Shown: in pieces, positions 46,631 through 55,654 of the stretch
How the letters are laid out: every line of letters starts with the position of its first letter
Numbering within the stretch: the first letter of the stretch is position 1
Source: Bradyrhizobium sp. NFR13
GTDB lineage: Bacteria > Pseudomonadota > Alphaproteobacteria > Rhizobiales > Xanthobacteraceae
Assembly (NCBI RefSeq): GCF_900114605.1
Contig: NZ_FOTP01000003.1
Span: forward strand, 833,501 to 897,500
Direction: 5' to 3'
DNA length: 64,000 bases
Position numbers and translations under genes: made by a program
The notes under the pieces: model-generated
Database searches by the model: none
What the model saw: only the letters and a program-made list of their open reading frames with translations
Told to the model about the DNA's origin: nothing

Positions 46631-49413
46631 GTACCACGTCGAACAAAGCTCAATCCGATCCTTCTGCACCAGTGATACGTCTGGAGGCAGTCGGACTATC
46701 CTACGGCAAGATACGCGCGCTGGATGGCATCACGCTCGATATTCCGTCCGGGCGCATGGTCGGGCTGATCGGGCCCGATGGCGTCGGCAAATCCAGCCTG
46801 CTCTCGCTGATCGCAGGCGCCCGCGCGATCCAGGAAGGGCACGTCCATGTGCTCGGCGGCGACATGGCCGATGCGGCGCACCGGAGGCGGACATGCCCGC
46901 AAATCGCCTACATGCCGCAAGGACTCGGCAAGAATCTCTATCCGACCTTATCGGTCTTCGAAAATGCCGATTTCTTCGGTCGTCTGTTCGGCCAGGACAA
47001 GCGCGAGCGCGAACAACGGATCGACGAGCTTCTGCAAGACACGGGGCTCGCTCCTTTCGCGGACAGACCGGCCGGCAAGCTGTCGGGCGGCATGAAGCAG
47101 AAGCTCAGCCTTTGCTGCGCGCTGATTCACGATCCGGACCTCCTGATCCTGGATGAACCGACCACCGGTGTCGACCCCCTCTCTCGCCGCCAGTTCTGGG
47201 AACTGATCGACGGAATCCGCGGCAGTCACCCCGGCATGAGCGTCATCGTCGCGACCGCCTATATGGAGGAGGCCGCTCGCTTCGACTGGCTGGTCGCGAT
47301 GGACGAAGGCCACGTGCTCGCTACCGGTACGCCCGCCGACCTGCTGCGGCAGACGGGCGCGGCCAATCTCGATGCCGCCTTTATCGCCCTGCTCCCCGAG
47401 GCGCAGCGCCGGGATCACAGGGACGTGGTGATCCCACCTCGCCCAAGCGGATCCGCCGACGACATCGCCATCGAGGCCGAGCATCTCACCGTGAGGTTCG
47501 GCGACTTTACCGCTGTTAACAATGTGAGTTTCCGCATTCCCCGCGGCGAGATCTTCGGCTTTCTCGGCTCAAACGGCTGCGGCAAGACCACGACCATGAA
47601 GGTGCTGACCGGGCTGTTGCCCGCCAGCGAAGGCACTGCAAAATTGTTCGGCCACGAGGTAGATCCCAACGACATGGATGTGCGGCGTCGCGTCGGCTAC
47701 ATGTCGCAGGCCTTCTCGCTCTATTCCGAGTTGACGATCCGGCAGAACCTCGAACTGCATGCGCGGCTGTTTCGGCTTGCCCCGGACATGATCGAAGGTC
47801 GCATTCAGGAGATGGCGCGGCGCTTCGACCTCGTCGATGTCGTCGACGCGTTGCCCGATGCGTTGCCACTTGGCGTCCGCCAACGCCTTTCGCTGGCGGT
47901 GGCGATGATCCATGCACCCGAAATCTTGATTCTCGACGAGCCTACATCTGGCGTCGATCCGGTGGCGCGCGACGACTTCTGGCAAAGTCTGTCCGACCTC
48001 TCTCGCAAGGACAATGTCACGATCTTCGTGTCGACGCATTTCATGAACGAGGCCGAGCGTTGCGACCGTATCTCACTGATGCACGCGGGCAAGGTGCTCA
48101 TCAGCGATGCACCAGCCAGGCTCGCCGAGCTGCGCGGCGGAGGGAGCCTCGAAGAAGCCTTCGTCGCCTATCTGCAAGACGCGATCGGGGCGACGGATAC
48201 CGAGCTCCCGAGAGCCGTACCGGCGACAGCGATCGAGGCTGAGCCAGCCAGCAATAACGGTGCGGCACGCGGATGGCTCACGCGATTCTTCGATTTGCGG
48301 CGCATGTTCGCCTACACGCATCGGGAGGCTCTCGAGCTGCGGCGCGATCCGATCCGTGCCACGCTGGCCGTTCTCGGCAGCCTCATCATGATGTTCGTGC
48401 TGGGCTACGGCCTCAACATGGACGTCGAGAATCTCTCGTTCGCGGTCATGGACCATGACGACACAACGATAAGTCGCGATTACATCCTGCAGATCTCGGG
48501 ATCCCGCTATTTCACGGAAATGCCTCCGATTACCGATTATGACGATCTCGATCGCCGCATGCGCAGCGGTGAGCTCAGTCTCGCGCTCGAGATTCCACCC
48601 GGATTCGCGCGCGATGCCGCACACGGTCGCAACGTCAAGATCGGCGCGTGGATCGACGGTGCGATGCCTTCGCGCGCGGAAACCGTGAGGAGTTACGTGC
48701 AGGCAATGCACGCAACGTGGCTGGCACAGCGTGCCCAGCTGCTCTACGGCAACGCCGCGACCACAGGCGATTTCCGGATCGAGGTTCGCTTCCGCTACAA
48801 CCCTGACATCAAGAGCATCGTGGCCATGGCCCCCGCCGTGATCCCGATCCTGCTGCTGATCATACCTGCGATATTGGCGACGCTGAGCGTCGTACGCGAG
48901 AAGGAGCTAGGATCGATCATCAATTTCTACGTAACGCCCGTGACACGACTGGAGTTTCTGGCCGGCAAACAGGTTCCGTATGTGGCGCTCGCCATGCTGA
49001 ATTTCTTTCTTTTGACCGCCTTTGCCGTATTCGTCTTCCGCGTCCCATTCACCGGCAGCTTCTTCGCCTTTACGACCGCAGCGCTTCTTTACGTCATTAT
49101 AACCACCGCGATGGGACTCGTCATCTCGGCGTTCATAAGCAGTCAGATCGCCGCGATCTTCGCGACCGCGCTGCTGACCATGATCCCCGCCACGACATAT
49201 TCAGGGCTGGTCGATCCGGTATCGTCCCTTCAGGGAGCCGGTGCCTTCATCGGGCGGATTTATCCCACCGCGCATTTCGTCACCATCACGCGCGGCACCT
49301 TCTCCAAAGGACTCGATTTTGGCGATCTGGTGGGCCCATTCGTTGCGCTACTCGTAACCATCCCCGTGCTGATCGGCCTTGGAGTGGTGCTGTTGCGGAA
49401 ACAAGCGAGCTAG
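46627..49413 (+). CDS. rbbA: ABC exporter with two ATPase domains fused to a permease (RbbA-like)
   Basis: A 928-residue protein. ATPase 1 covers about residues 20-250 (Walker [11 protein letters not shown], signature LSGGMKQKL, Walker [13 protein letters not shown]). ATPase 2 covers about 280-510 ([10 protein letters not shown], a degenerate signature [20 protein letters not shown]). An ABC-2 permease follows from about 565 to the end. E. coli RbbA has the same layout and was also described as ribosome-associated; here the neighbours point to export. ATG 46627 overlaps the previous stop. Confidence 0.92.
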   Translation: MSTTSNKAQSDPSAPVIRLEAVGLSYGKIRALDGITLDIPSGRMVGLIGPDGVGKSSLLSLIAGARAIQEGHVHVLGGDMADAAHRRRTCPQIAYMPQGLGKNLYPTLSVFENADFFGRLFGQDKREREQRIDELLQDTGLAPFADRPAGKLSGGMKQKLSLCCALIHDPDLLILDEPTTGVDPLSRRQFWELIDGIRGSHPGMSVIVATAYMEEAARFDWLVAMDEGHVLATGTPADLLRQTGAANLDAAFIALLPEAQRRDHRDVVIPPRPSGSADDIAIEAEHLTVRFGDFTAVNNVSFRIPRGEIFGFLGSNGCGKTTTMKVLTGLLPASEGTAKLFGHEVDPNDMDVRRRVGYMSQAFSLYSELTIRQNLELHARLFRLAPDMIEGRIQEMARRFDLVDVVDALPDALPLGVRQRLSLAVAMIHAPEILILDEPTSGVDPVARDDFWQSLSDLSRKDNVTIFVSTHFMNEAERCDRISLMHAGKVLISDAPARLAELRGGGSLEEAFVAYLQDAIGATDTELPRAVPATAIEAEPASNNGAARGWLTRFFDLRRMFAYTHREALELRRDPIRATLAVLGSLIMMFVLGYGLNMDVENLSFAVMDHDDTTISRDYILQISGSRYFTEMPPITDYDDLDRRMRSGELSLALEIPPGFARDAAHGRNVKIGAWIDGAMPSRAETVRSYVQAMHATWLAQRAQLLYGNAATTGDFRIEVRFRYNPDIKSIVAMAPAVIPILLLIIPAILATLSVVREKELGSIINFYVTPVTRLEFLAGKQVPYVALAMLNFFLLTAFAVFVFRVPFTGSFFAFTTAALLYVIITTAMGLVISAFISSQIAAIFATALLTMIPATTYSGLVDPVSSLQGAGAFIGRIYPTAHFVTITRGTFSKGLDFGDLVGPFVALLVTIPVLIGLGVVLLRKQAS

Positions 49414-49415
49414 AC

Positions 49416-50528
49416 ATGCGTGTCTCCAACATCATACAACTCGGCGTCAAGGAACTGCGGGGTCTGCTCCGCGATCCGATGATGCTGATCCTGATCGTCT
49501 ATGCTTTCACGGTCTCGATCTATACGGCGTCCAGGTCGCAGCCGGAGACTTTGAACCAGGCCGCGCTCGCGATCGTCGATGAGGACAAGTCGCCCGCATC
49601 GACGCGCATTGTCACGGCGTTCAACCCGCCCTTTTTCACGATACCACGACTGATCCTCCAATCGGAGGTGAACGCGCGCATGGATGCGGGGCTCGATACC
49701 TTCGCGCTCAACATTCCGCCCAACTTCCAGCGCGACCTTCTGGCCCAGAGATCGCCGGCGATCCAGCTCAACGTGGATGCGACCCGCATGTCGCAGGCCT
49801 TCACCGGAAGCGGCTATATCCAGTCGATTGTGGGCGACGAGGTCAGCGAATTTCTCGCCCGCTATCGCTCGGCTACCCCTCTCCCTATCGAGCTCGCGCT
49901 TCGGGCTCGGTTCAATCCGGAGCTCAACAAGGGCTGGTTCGGCTCCATCAATAACGTGATCTCCTCCATCACCATGCTGTCGATCATTCTGACCGGAGCC
50001 GCGCTGATCCGCGAGCGCGAACACGGAACCATCGAGCATCTGCTCGTGATGCCGGTGACGCCGTTCGAGATCATGGCGAGCAAGATCTGGTCGATGGGCC
50101 TTGTCGTGCTGCTGGCGTCCAGCGTTTCCCTGGTGTTTGTCGTGCAGGGATTACTGTCGGTACCAATCGGCGGTTCGATTCTGCTATTCCTGCTGGGCAC
50201 CGCGCTCTATCTCTTCGCCACGACCAACATGGGCATCTTCCTGGCGACGGTTGGGGGAACCATGCCGCAATTCGGCCTGCTGATGATGCTCGTGCTGATG
50301 CCGCTGCAAATGTTGTCAGGAGCCACGACGCCGCGGGAGAGCATGCCTGAGATCATCCAGAATATCATGCTCGCCGCGCCTAACACTCACTTCGTCATTC
50401 TCGCACAAGCCGTGCTGTTCCGAGGTGCCGGGCTTGATGTGGTTTGGCCACAGCTCGCCGCGCTGCTGGTGATCGGAGCGATCCTGTTCTTTTTCTCTTT
50501 GCAACGATTCAGAGAGTTCTTGCGATAA
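49416..50528 (+). CDS. yhhJ: ABC-2 type permease (YhhJ-like)
   Basis: A 370-residue ABC-2 permease: one N-terminal helix, a periplasmic domain of about 150 residues (residues 45-175), then five to six helices including IREREHGTIEHLLVMPVTPFE and LMLVLMPLQMLSGATTPRESMP. It pairs with the permease half of RbbA. It starts two bases after rbbA and ends the operon. Confidence 0.92.
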   Translation: MRVSNIIQLGVKELRGLLRDPMMLILIVYAFTVSIYTASRSQPETLNQAALAIVDEDKSPASTRIVTAFNPPFFTIPRLILQSEVNARMDAGLDTFALNIPPNFQRDLLAQRSPAIQLNVDATRMSQAFTGSGYIQSIVGDEVSEFLARYRSATPLPIELALRARFNPELNKGWFGSINNVISSITMLSIILTGAALIREREHGTIEHLLVMPVTPFEIMASKIWSMGLVVLLASSVSLVFVVQGLLSVPIGGSILLFLLGTALYLFATTNMGIFLATVGGTMPQFGLLMMLVLMPLQMLSGATTPRESMPEIIQNIMLAAPNTHFVILAQAVLFRGAGLDVVWPQLAALLVIGAILFFFSLQRFREFLR

Positions 50529-50800
50529 CGAGCGTTTCTCAATGCCCTACCCCGGCAAGGTCAGCCGATGGTGCGATCACCACCGTCGATATGGAATCAC
50601 CAGCTTAACCTCGTCGCCGCCGAAGCTTCTCACGTTCCTCTGTAGTCAAGAGCCCGCTTCTGCGGCGCTCAGTTCGCCATAGCCGGCGATCCGCACAGCG
50701 CTGCGATTGTTATAGGCGTCGCCCACCAGCGGCGGCGCCAGCATGCCCCGGCGGTCGCAATTGCAAAGACATGCTGACAGGACGCTTGCAGGCCGCAGTC
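50529..50800. other. Intergenic region between the efflux operon and the arsenic island
   Basis: About 270 bases without a convincing gene and with no terminator seen after yhhJ. On the minus strand a short open stretch near 50740-50660 reads GMLAPPLVGDAYNNRSAVRI in one frame and ends at a stop. It could be a gene remnant, but no family was recognised. With the unrecognised part of the next ORF it forms about 730 bases of unexplained DNA at the island edge. Confidence 0.4.
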
Positions 50801-51745
50801 TCAGCTATCAAGCGCAGCGTTGAGCAGGAAGGCGCCTCGAAGAATGGTATGAGACAATCTGATCCGCGGATTCATGAGAGCTGGGCGCCGTCTCGCGAGC
50901 CGTATCGAGACGATCACGTGGAGACATAGAGATACTTCGCAAGCTCGGATGAATGCGACGAGTTGCTCGGCCTCTTTCAGCAACACTTGGGTTGTGAGGT
51001 CGTGAACAGCATCATTTTCAAGAAGCCTCTCTTCTTTCGGCCATTCAGCAGTGTTGGCAGCAAACATCTCATTCGCTCGGCTCTGCACTCGCAGAACGAG
51101 AACACCTGTTGTCTCTCCTTTATCGACGACGATGCCTTCCAGCCCGCACCGAGCCGTTGCAGTGGTGGCGCAAGGACAATCCGAAGCTGCGCAACTTGCA
51201 GGCCTCGTCGGAGGCGCCTTAGCGGATACCCCCGTACGCTGACATGCGGCGTACCGCCGACCAGCTTCGTCAAATTGTTCATAAGCCTTCGCCACGGAAG
51301 ATTGGTTGGGAATGGTCACCATCCGCATCCATCGGCCAAGCACGCGAAGCTGATTGACCGCATTGAACGACTGCGAGCCGCCGCTCACCTGCATGACCGC
51401 CAAGGTCTTGCCTTGCGTGGGTCGCACTGCACCGATCGACAACGGAATCCAGTCGATCTGCGCCTTCATGATGCCGGTCATTGCACCGTGCCGTTCCGGA
51501 CTGCACCAGACTTGGCCTTCCGACCATGCCGACAGCTCCCGCAGCTCCGCTATCTTGGGGTGGTTGGCTGGCACTCCGTCCGGCAATGGAAGACCCGTTG
51601 GATTGAAGATTCGGGTTTCAGCTCCAAAAGCCTCCAGGAGCCTCGCTGCTTCCTCAGTTGCAAACCGGCTGAACGAGCGCTCGCGTAACGAGCCGTAAAG
51701 CAACAGCATACGCGGCTTGTGCGCTGGCTGTTCACCTACCAGCAA
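50801..51745 (-). pseudogene. arsH: C-terminally truncated arsH (NADPH-FMN reductase), fused to unrelated sequence
   Basis: Residues 1-163 (51745-51257) are clear Ars[15 protein letters not shown] (FMN phosphate loop), [32 protein letters not shown] and [20 protein letters not shown]. Family members continue GRMKPSPYYDRVVDVMEEL; here the match stops after EQFDEAGR and the frame runs into about 150 unrelated residues. ArsH oxidises trivalent organoarsenicals; the missing tail probably harms folding or tetramer contacts. It follows arsC in the same frame; the start is TTG 51745 or ATG 51709. Confidence 0.8.
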
Positions 51746-51796
51746 CCTGGCATCCGGGAGTTTAAGGCAAGCAGTATCAGATTGGGCAAAGTAAGA

Positions 51797-52210
51797 TCAG
51801 TCAGCACTACCCACCTCGATCACGTCTCCATCCTCCTTCACAAACCGGCCGATATGCGGGTTTGGCAGGATTTCCAGCACTGCCTCTGACGGGCGGCATA
51901 GCTTCACCCCGTGCGGCGTGACCACGATGGGCCGGTTGATAAGGATGGGATGCGCCATCATGAAATCGACCAGCTCGTCCTCGCTCCACTTGGGATCGCT
52001 TAGCCCCAATTCTGCATACGGGGTCCCCTTCTCACGGAGCAATGCGCGGGCTGGCATGTTCATGGCAGCAAGCAGTTCCACCAGTCGTTCACGCGAAGGC
52101 AGTGTCTTCACATATTCTATGACCTCAGGTTCAACACCACTCTGGCGGATCATCGCCAGAGTGTTGCGGGACGTGCCACATGCCGGATTATGATAGATCG
52201 TCACGGTCAT
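51797..52210 (-). CDS. arsC: Arsenate reductase, glutaredoxin-coupled
   Basis: A 137-residue ArsC of the plasmid R773 type. Catalytic Cys11 lies in HNPACGTSRNT, and the arginines that bind arsenate are present in the RALLREKG and INRPIVVTPHGVKLCRP segments. It reduces As(V) to As(III) for export by the Acr3 protein upstream. Its start overlaps the acr3 stop codon region, so the two are coupled. Confidence 0.95.
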   Translation of the reverse strand: MTVTIYHNPACGTSRNTLAMIRQSGVEPEVIEYVKTLPSRERLVELLAAMNMPARALLREKGTPYAELGLSDPKWSEDELVDFMMAHPILINRPIVVTPHGVKLCRPSEAVLEILPNPHIGRFVKEDGDVIEVGSAD

Positions 52211-53262
52211 GGCCGCACCTCCACGTTATTTGCTTGTGATGGGGCGCCATCCTCGTACCAGCCGCGGGTTGCCTTGACGATTTTGACCACCGACAACATC
52301 ACCGGCACTTCGACAAGGACGCCAACCACGGTGGCCAGCGCAGCCCCTGAGTTGAGCCCGAACAGGCTGATGGCTGCAGCCACCGCCAACTCAAAGAAAT
52401 TGCTCGCGCCAATGAGAGCGGCGGGAGCGGCGACACACCAGGCAACGTCAAGCTGGCGGCTGAGCCAGTACGCCAAACCTGCATTGAAGTAGACCTGAAT
52501 AAGGATCGGCACCGCGAGAATGGCGATAACCGTAGGCTGGGCGATGATCTGCTCACCCTGGAAACCGAACAGCAAGACCAGCGTGGCAAGCAGGGCAACC
52601 AGCGACACTGAACCCAGACGCCCGACCGTGCGATCGAACGCCCCCTGCCCTGACCGAAGCAAGGCTCTCCGCCATATCTGCGCAATCACCACCGGCACCA
52701 CGATGTAGAGCAGGACCGAGAGCAGCAAGGTGTCCCAAGGCACCGAAATCGAAGCGACGCCAAGCAGCAAGCCCACCAGCGGCGCAAACAGAAACACCAT
52801 CAGCACGTCATTGAGTGCAACCTGGCTTAGCGTGTAATGCGGTTCACCCTCGACAAGATTGGACCAGACGAAAACCATAGCCGTACACGGCGCCGCAGCC
52901 AGCAGGATGAGGCCCGCGATGTAGGAGGAAGTCTGCCCTGCAGGAAGCATCGGCGCGAAGAGATAGCCAATGAAGAAGGTGCCGAGCAGCGCCATGGAAA
53001 AGGGTTTGACCGCCCAGTTGATGAACAGGGTCACGCCGACGCCGCGCCAATGCTCTGCGACCTTGCCGAGCGCCCCGAAGTCGATCTTCAGCAACATCGG
53101 TATGATCATCAGCCAGATGAGCAGCGCTACAGGTACGTTCACCTTCGCCACCTCGGCGCTGGCGATAACGCCAAAGACGCCCGGCATCAGATGACCCAAG
53201 GCCACGCCAACGACGATGCACAAGGCGACCCATAATGTCAGGTAGCGTTCGAAGACGCTCAT
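52207..53262 (-). CDS. acr3: Arsenite efflux permease, ACR3 family
   Basis: A 351-residue ten-helix permease. It starts MSVFERYLTLWVALCIVVGV; the functional segment APCTAMVFVWSNL holds the conserved Cys of ACR3 transporters, and ALIGASNFFELAVAAAI the conserved Glu. It exports As(III) across the inner membrane. Its ATG follows the stop codon of the truncated arsC remnant by one base, so it still depends on translation of that remnant. Confidence 0.95.
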   Translation of the reverse strand: MSVFERYLTLWVALCIVVGVALGHLMPGVFGVIASAEVAKVNVPVALLIWLMIIPMLLKIDFGALGKVAEHWRGVGVTLFINWAVKPFSMALLGTFFIGYLFAPMLPAGQTSSYIAGLILLAAAPCTAMVFVWSNLVEGEPHYTLSQVALNDVLMVFLFAPLVGLLLGVASISVPWDTLLLSVLLYIVVPVVIAQIWRRALLRSGQGAFDRTVGRLGSVSLVALLATLVLLFGFQGEQIIAQPTVIAILAVPILIQVYFNAGLAYWLSRQLDVAWCVAAPAALIGASNFFELAVAAAISLFGLNSGAALATVVGVLVEVPVMLSVVKIVKATRGWYEDGAPSQANNVEVRP

Positions 53263-53263
53263 G

Positions 53264-53392
53264 CTATGCGACCTGCGGCCGAGTCGTGCTGCCCCCCTCG
53301 CCCCTATCTTTTCGCAGAATGGCCTCGGCAAGCACCGATCGCGCGGAGTTGCCGGTGCAGAGGAACAGCACGTTGTAAACGCGGTCAGTCAT
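53264..53392 (-). pseudogene. arsC: Truncated LMW-phosphatase-type arsenate reductase
   Basis: A 42-residue ORF whose first 27 residues (VYNVLFLCTGNSARSVLAEA region) are the start of a thioredoxin-coupled, low-molecular-weight phosphatase-like ArsC with an intact CX5R loop (CTGNSAR). After AILRKD it diverges and stops, lacking the other 100 residues with the resolving Cys and catalytic Asp. It starts 11 bases after arsR and stops one base before acr3, so a deletion joined it to acr3 while keeping coupling. Confidence 0.85.
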
Positions 53393-53403
53393 GAATGCCT
53401 CCA

Positions 53404-53784
53404 CTAGGCTTTGATGTTGGCTTTGGTCTTCCGCTTGTCCGCAGTCTTTTGGGGGCAACAGGGGATCAGGCTGGCTATCAGCGGTTCGCATTGCGCGGCA
53501 TCGCCACCGCAACAGTCCTCGATCATGAACAAGGTCAGCGCCTGAAACGTTTTGAGGTTGGCGCGATAGATTATGGAGCGGCTTTGGCGCTCGCCTACCA
53601 CGAGCCCTGCGCGCGACAGGACCGCCAGGTGGGCGGACATAGTATTCTGCGGAATACCGGCCAAGAGGGCCAGTTCTCCAGCCGGGATGCCCTCCGGCTC
53701 GCTCTTTACCAGTAACTTGAACGTATCAAGCCGGGTGTTCTGCGCGAGGGCGGCAAAGGCCAGTATCGCGTTGTCGTTTTCCAT
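53404..53784 (-). CDS. arsR: ArsR-family arsenic repressor (leftward operon)
   Basis: A 126-residue winged-helix repressor. The recognition helix is within AGIPQNTMSAHLAVLSRAGLV, followed by the wing GERQSRSIIY. Several Cys residues in the C-terminal part (EDCCGGDAAQCEP and IPCCP) could bind As(III). It is the first gene of arsR-arsC'-acr3-arsC-arsH'. ATG 53784 abuts a likely operator. Confidence 0.92.
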   Translation of the reverse strand: MENDNAILAFAALAQNTRLDTFKLLVKSEPEGIPAGELALLAGIPQNTMSAHLAVLSRAGLVVGERQSRSIIYRANLKTFQALTLFMIEDCCGGDAAQCEPLIASLIPCCPQKTADKRKTKANIKA

Positions 53785-53786
53785 AT

Positions 53787-53802
53787 ATCCAGCTTTATGG
53801 AT
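53787..53802. promoter_or_regulatory. Likely operator of the leftward arsR
   Basis: ATCCA (53787-53791) and TGGAT (53798-53802) form an inverted repeat with a six-base spacer, immediately upstream of the arsR start codon. Length and position suit an ArsR dimer that represses its own operon. Confidence 0.6.
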
Positions 53803-53836
53803 TTGTTGACTCAAGTCAAGGGAGAGACAAGCTATT

Positions 53837-53856
53837 ATTTCTGTCAATCTAGAAAT
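53837..53856. promoter_or_regulatory. Likely operator of the rightward arsR
   Basis: ATTTCT (53837-53842) and AGAAAT (53851-53856) form a perfect inverted repeat, 40 bases before the rightward arsR. The wider block TTATTTCT...TCTAG...AGAAA recurs before the flavoprotein gene, which suggests one regulator for both. The differing spacer (8 versus 11) leaves doubt. Confidence 0.55.
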
Positions 53857-53895
53857 ACGGTTGACTCTCGTCGCGCTTGAGACCTTGATGCCGCC

Positions 53896-54216
53896 ATGAA
53901 GCTAGATGATGCAGCCGTTCGCCTGGAAGCTCTGGGCAACCCGACCCGCCTCAAGGTCTATCGTGCGCTTGTTCGCGCCGGTGAAGCCGGAATGCCGGTC
54001 GGCCGCCTTCAGGACAAGCTCAAGGTGGCTCCGTCCACGCTCTCCCATCACATCAAGACGCTCGTAACGGCTGGGCTGATCAGCCAGGTCCGGGAGTCAA
54101 CGACGCTTGTCTGCCACGCGAACTATGACGTCATGCGGGGACTCGTGGATTTCCTTGTCGCTGAATGTTGCGCTGACGCAGAGGAATGCGCCCCGGCGAA
54201 GAGCTCCGCGGCATGA
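53896..54216 (+). CDS. arsR: Second ArsR-family regulator (rightward operon)
   Basis: A 106-residue winged-helix protein unlike the first ArsR in sequence. The recognition region is KVAPSTLSHHIKTLVTAGLI with the wing VRESTTLVCHANY. The C terminus has a Cys cluster (AECCADAEECAP), a likely As(III) site placed differently from the first ArsR. Divergent by 111 bases, it heads a unit with a flavoprotein and two MFS genes. Confidence 0.9.
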   Translation: MKLDDAAVRLEALGNPTRLKVYRALVRAGEAGMPVGRLQDKLKVAPSTLSHHIKTLVTAGLISQVRESTTLVCHANYDVMRGLVDFLVAECCADAEECAPAKSSAA

Positions 54217-54231
54217 TTTTGTCCGATCTTT

Positions 54232-54253
54232 ATTTCTATAATTCTAGCAGAAA
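54232..54253. promoter_or_regulatory. Second copy of the TTATTTCT/TCTAG/AGAAA motif
   Basis: TTTCT (54233-54237) and AGAAA (54249-54253) flank TCTAG in a layout like 53837-53856. It lies 12 bases before the flavoprotein start codon, and a promoter could overlap it. It may let the second ArsR control this gene separately. Confidence 0.45.
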
Positions 54254-54264
54254 GGGATAATGAT

Positions 54265-55611
54265 ATGGGGAGCGCCAAGACGGTTGCTATCATCGGAGCA
54301 GGTCCGGTCGGTCTTGCTGCTGCATCCCACATTTTGGAAAGAGGCATGACGCCGATTGTGCTGGAAGCAGGCCCTGAAGTCGGCCACGCAGTCCGGCAAT
54401 GGAGGCATGTACAGCTGTTCTCTCCCTGGGAGTACAACGTTGACTCAGCCGCCAGGCGTCTGCTTGAGCCCACGCGATGGAATTCCCCGGTGCCCGGAGA
54501 CTATCCGACAGGCTCTCAACTGGTCGAACAGTATCTGGAGCCCTTGGCTAACAGGACGAAACTGCAGCAGCATATTCTCACCTCAAGCAGAGTCACAGAC
54601 ATCAGCCGCCAAGGCTTTGACAAGCTCAAGAGCAATGGCCGCGCTTCGGCACCATTTGAAGTTCGTTATGAAACCTCAAGCGGCACGACACAGGTCACCC
54701 GCGCCGATGCCGTCATCGATATTTCAGGAACGTGGACTACGCCAAACCCCGCTGGCGCAAACGGCCTCTATGCCATTGGCGAACAGGATGTCGCCGGCAG
54801 GGTTGCATACGCCATGCCGGACGTCCTTGGTGCGGATCGAGCCAGGTATGCTGGTAGAGCAGTTGCCGTACTCGGCGCAGGCCATTCCGCCATTGGTACC
54901 CTGACCAGCCTTGCGCATCTCAAGCGTGAAGCTCCGGAGACCACCGTCATTTGGCTTCTTCGAGGCGAAGACCCAGCCAAGGCATTTGGCGGCGGCGCCA
55001 ACGATAAGCTGGCTGCGCGAGGAGAACTTGGTTCAGCATTCGCATCATTGGTCGCGGTAGGCCTTATTCAAGTCGAGCCGGGATTCCGGACAACACGCCT
55101 GAGCCTTGAAAACGAACGGCTCTGTATTGCCTCCGGATCGACCTGCTGCGGTCGCCAGGTCATTGCAGATGAGCTCATCGTAGCGACCGGCTTCCGCCCA
55201 AACTTCGACTTCGTGCGCGAACTGCGTATCAGACTCGATTCCACCGTCGAATGCCCGGTGGCCCTGGCCCCTTTGATCGATCCAAACGAACATAGCTGCG
55301 GGACCGTTCGTCCCCATGGTGCTCGGGAATTGGCGCAAGATGAGCCCGGTTTCTATTTTGCCGGGATGAAGAGCTACGGACGCGCTCCAACCTTCCTCAT
55401 GTTGACGGGCTATGAACAGGTACGCTCGATCGCAGCAGATATCGCAGGCGACCGTGAGGCCGCCGAACGCGTTGAACTCATTCTTCCTGAAACGGGAGTT
55501 TGCTCACGCACCTACATTGCGGCGGCGAATAGCTGCGGCGGCCCCGAACCGGTTCCAAACAGCAGCTGTTGTGCTCCGGCAAAACAGACAGAGCGGTCGG
55601 TTTGCGCATGA
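54265..55611 (+). CDS. FAD/NAD(P)-binding flavoprotein, ArsO-like monooxygenase candidate
   Basis: A 448-residue two-dinucleotide-fold flavoprotein. FAD site GAGPVGLAAAS at residue 11, NAD(P) site GAGHSAIGTL near 204, and an ATGFRPNFDF motif near 309 as in flavin monooxygenases. The last 50 residues carry Cys residues (CSRTY, NSCGG, SSCCAP) that could bind As(III). It sits between arsR and two MFS transporters, so it probably modifies an arsenical before export. The reaction is unknown. Confidence 0.75.
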   Translation: MGSAKTVAIIGAGPVGLAAASHILERGMTPIVLEAGPEVGHAVRQWRHVQLFSPWEYNVDSAARRLLEPTRWNSPVPGDYPTGSQLVEQYLEPLANRTKLQQHILTSSRVTDISRQGFDKLKSNGRASAPFEVRYETSSGTTQVTRADAVIDISGTWTTPNPAGANGLYAIGEQDVAGRVAYAMPDVLGADRARYAGRAVAVLGAGHSAIGTLTSLAHLKREAPETTVIWLLRGEDPAKAFGGGANDKLAARGELGSAFASLVAVGLIQVEPGFRTTRLSLENERLCIASGSTCCGRQVIADELIVATGFRPNFDFVRELRIRLDSTVECPVALAPLIDPNEHSCGTVRPHGARELAQDEPGFYFAGMKSYGRAPTFLMLTGYEQVRSIAADIAGDREAAERVELILPETGVCSRTYIAAANSCGGPEPVPNSSCCAPAKQTERSVCA

Positions 55612-55654
55612 GTGACCATCATCGCCAACAAATCACACGACAGGATAGCGTTCA

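Noticed and set aside
50640..50760. Cytochrome-like or transferase-like remnant (APPLVGDAYNN)
   Set aside because: Too short and without cofactor-binding residues; noted in the intergenic entry but not called as a gene.
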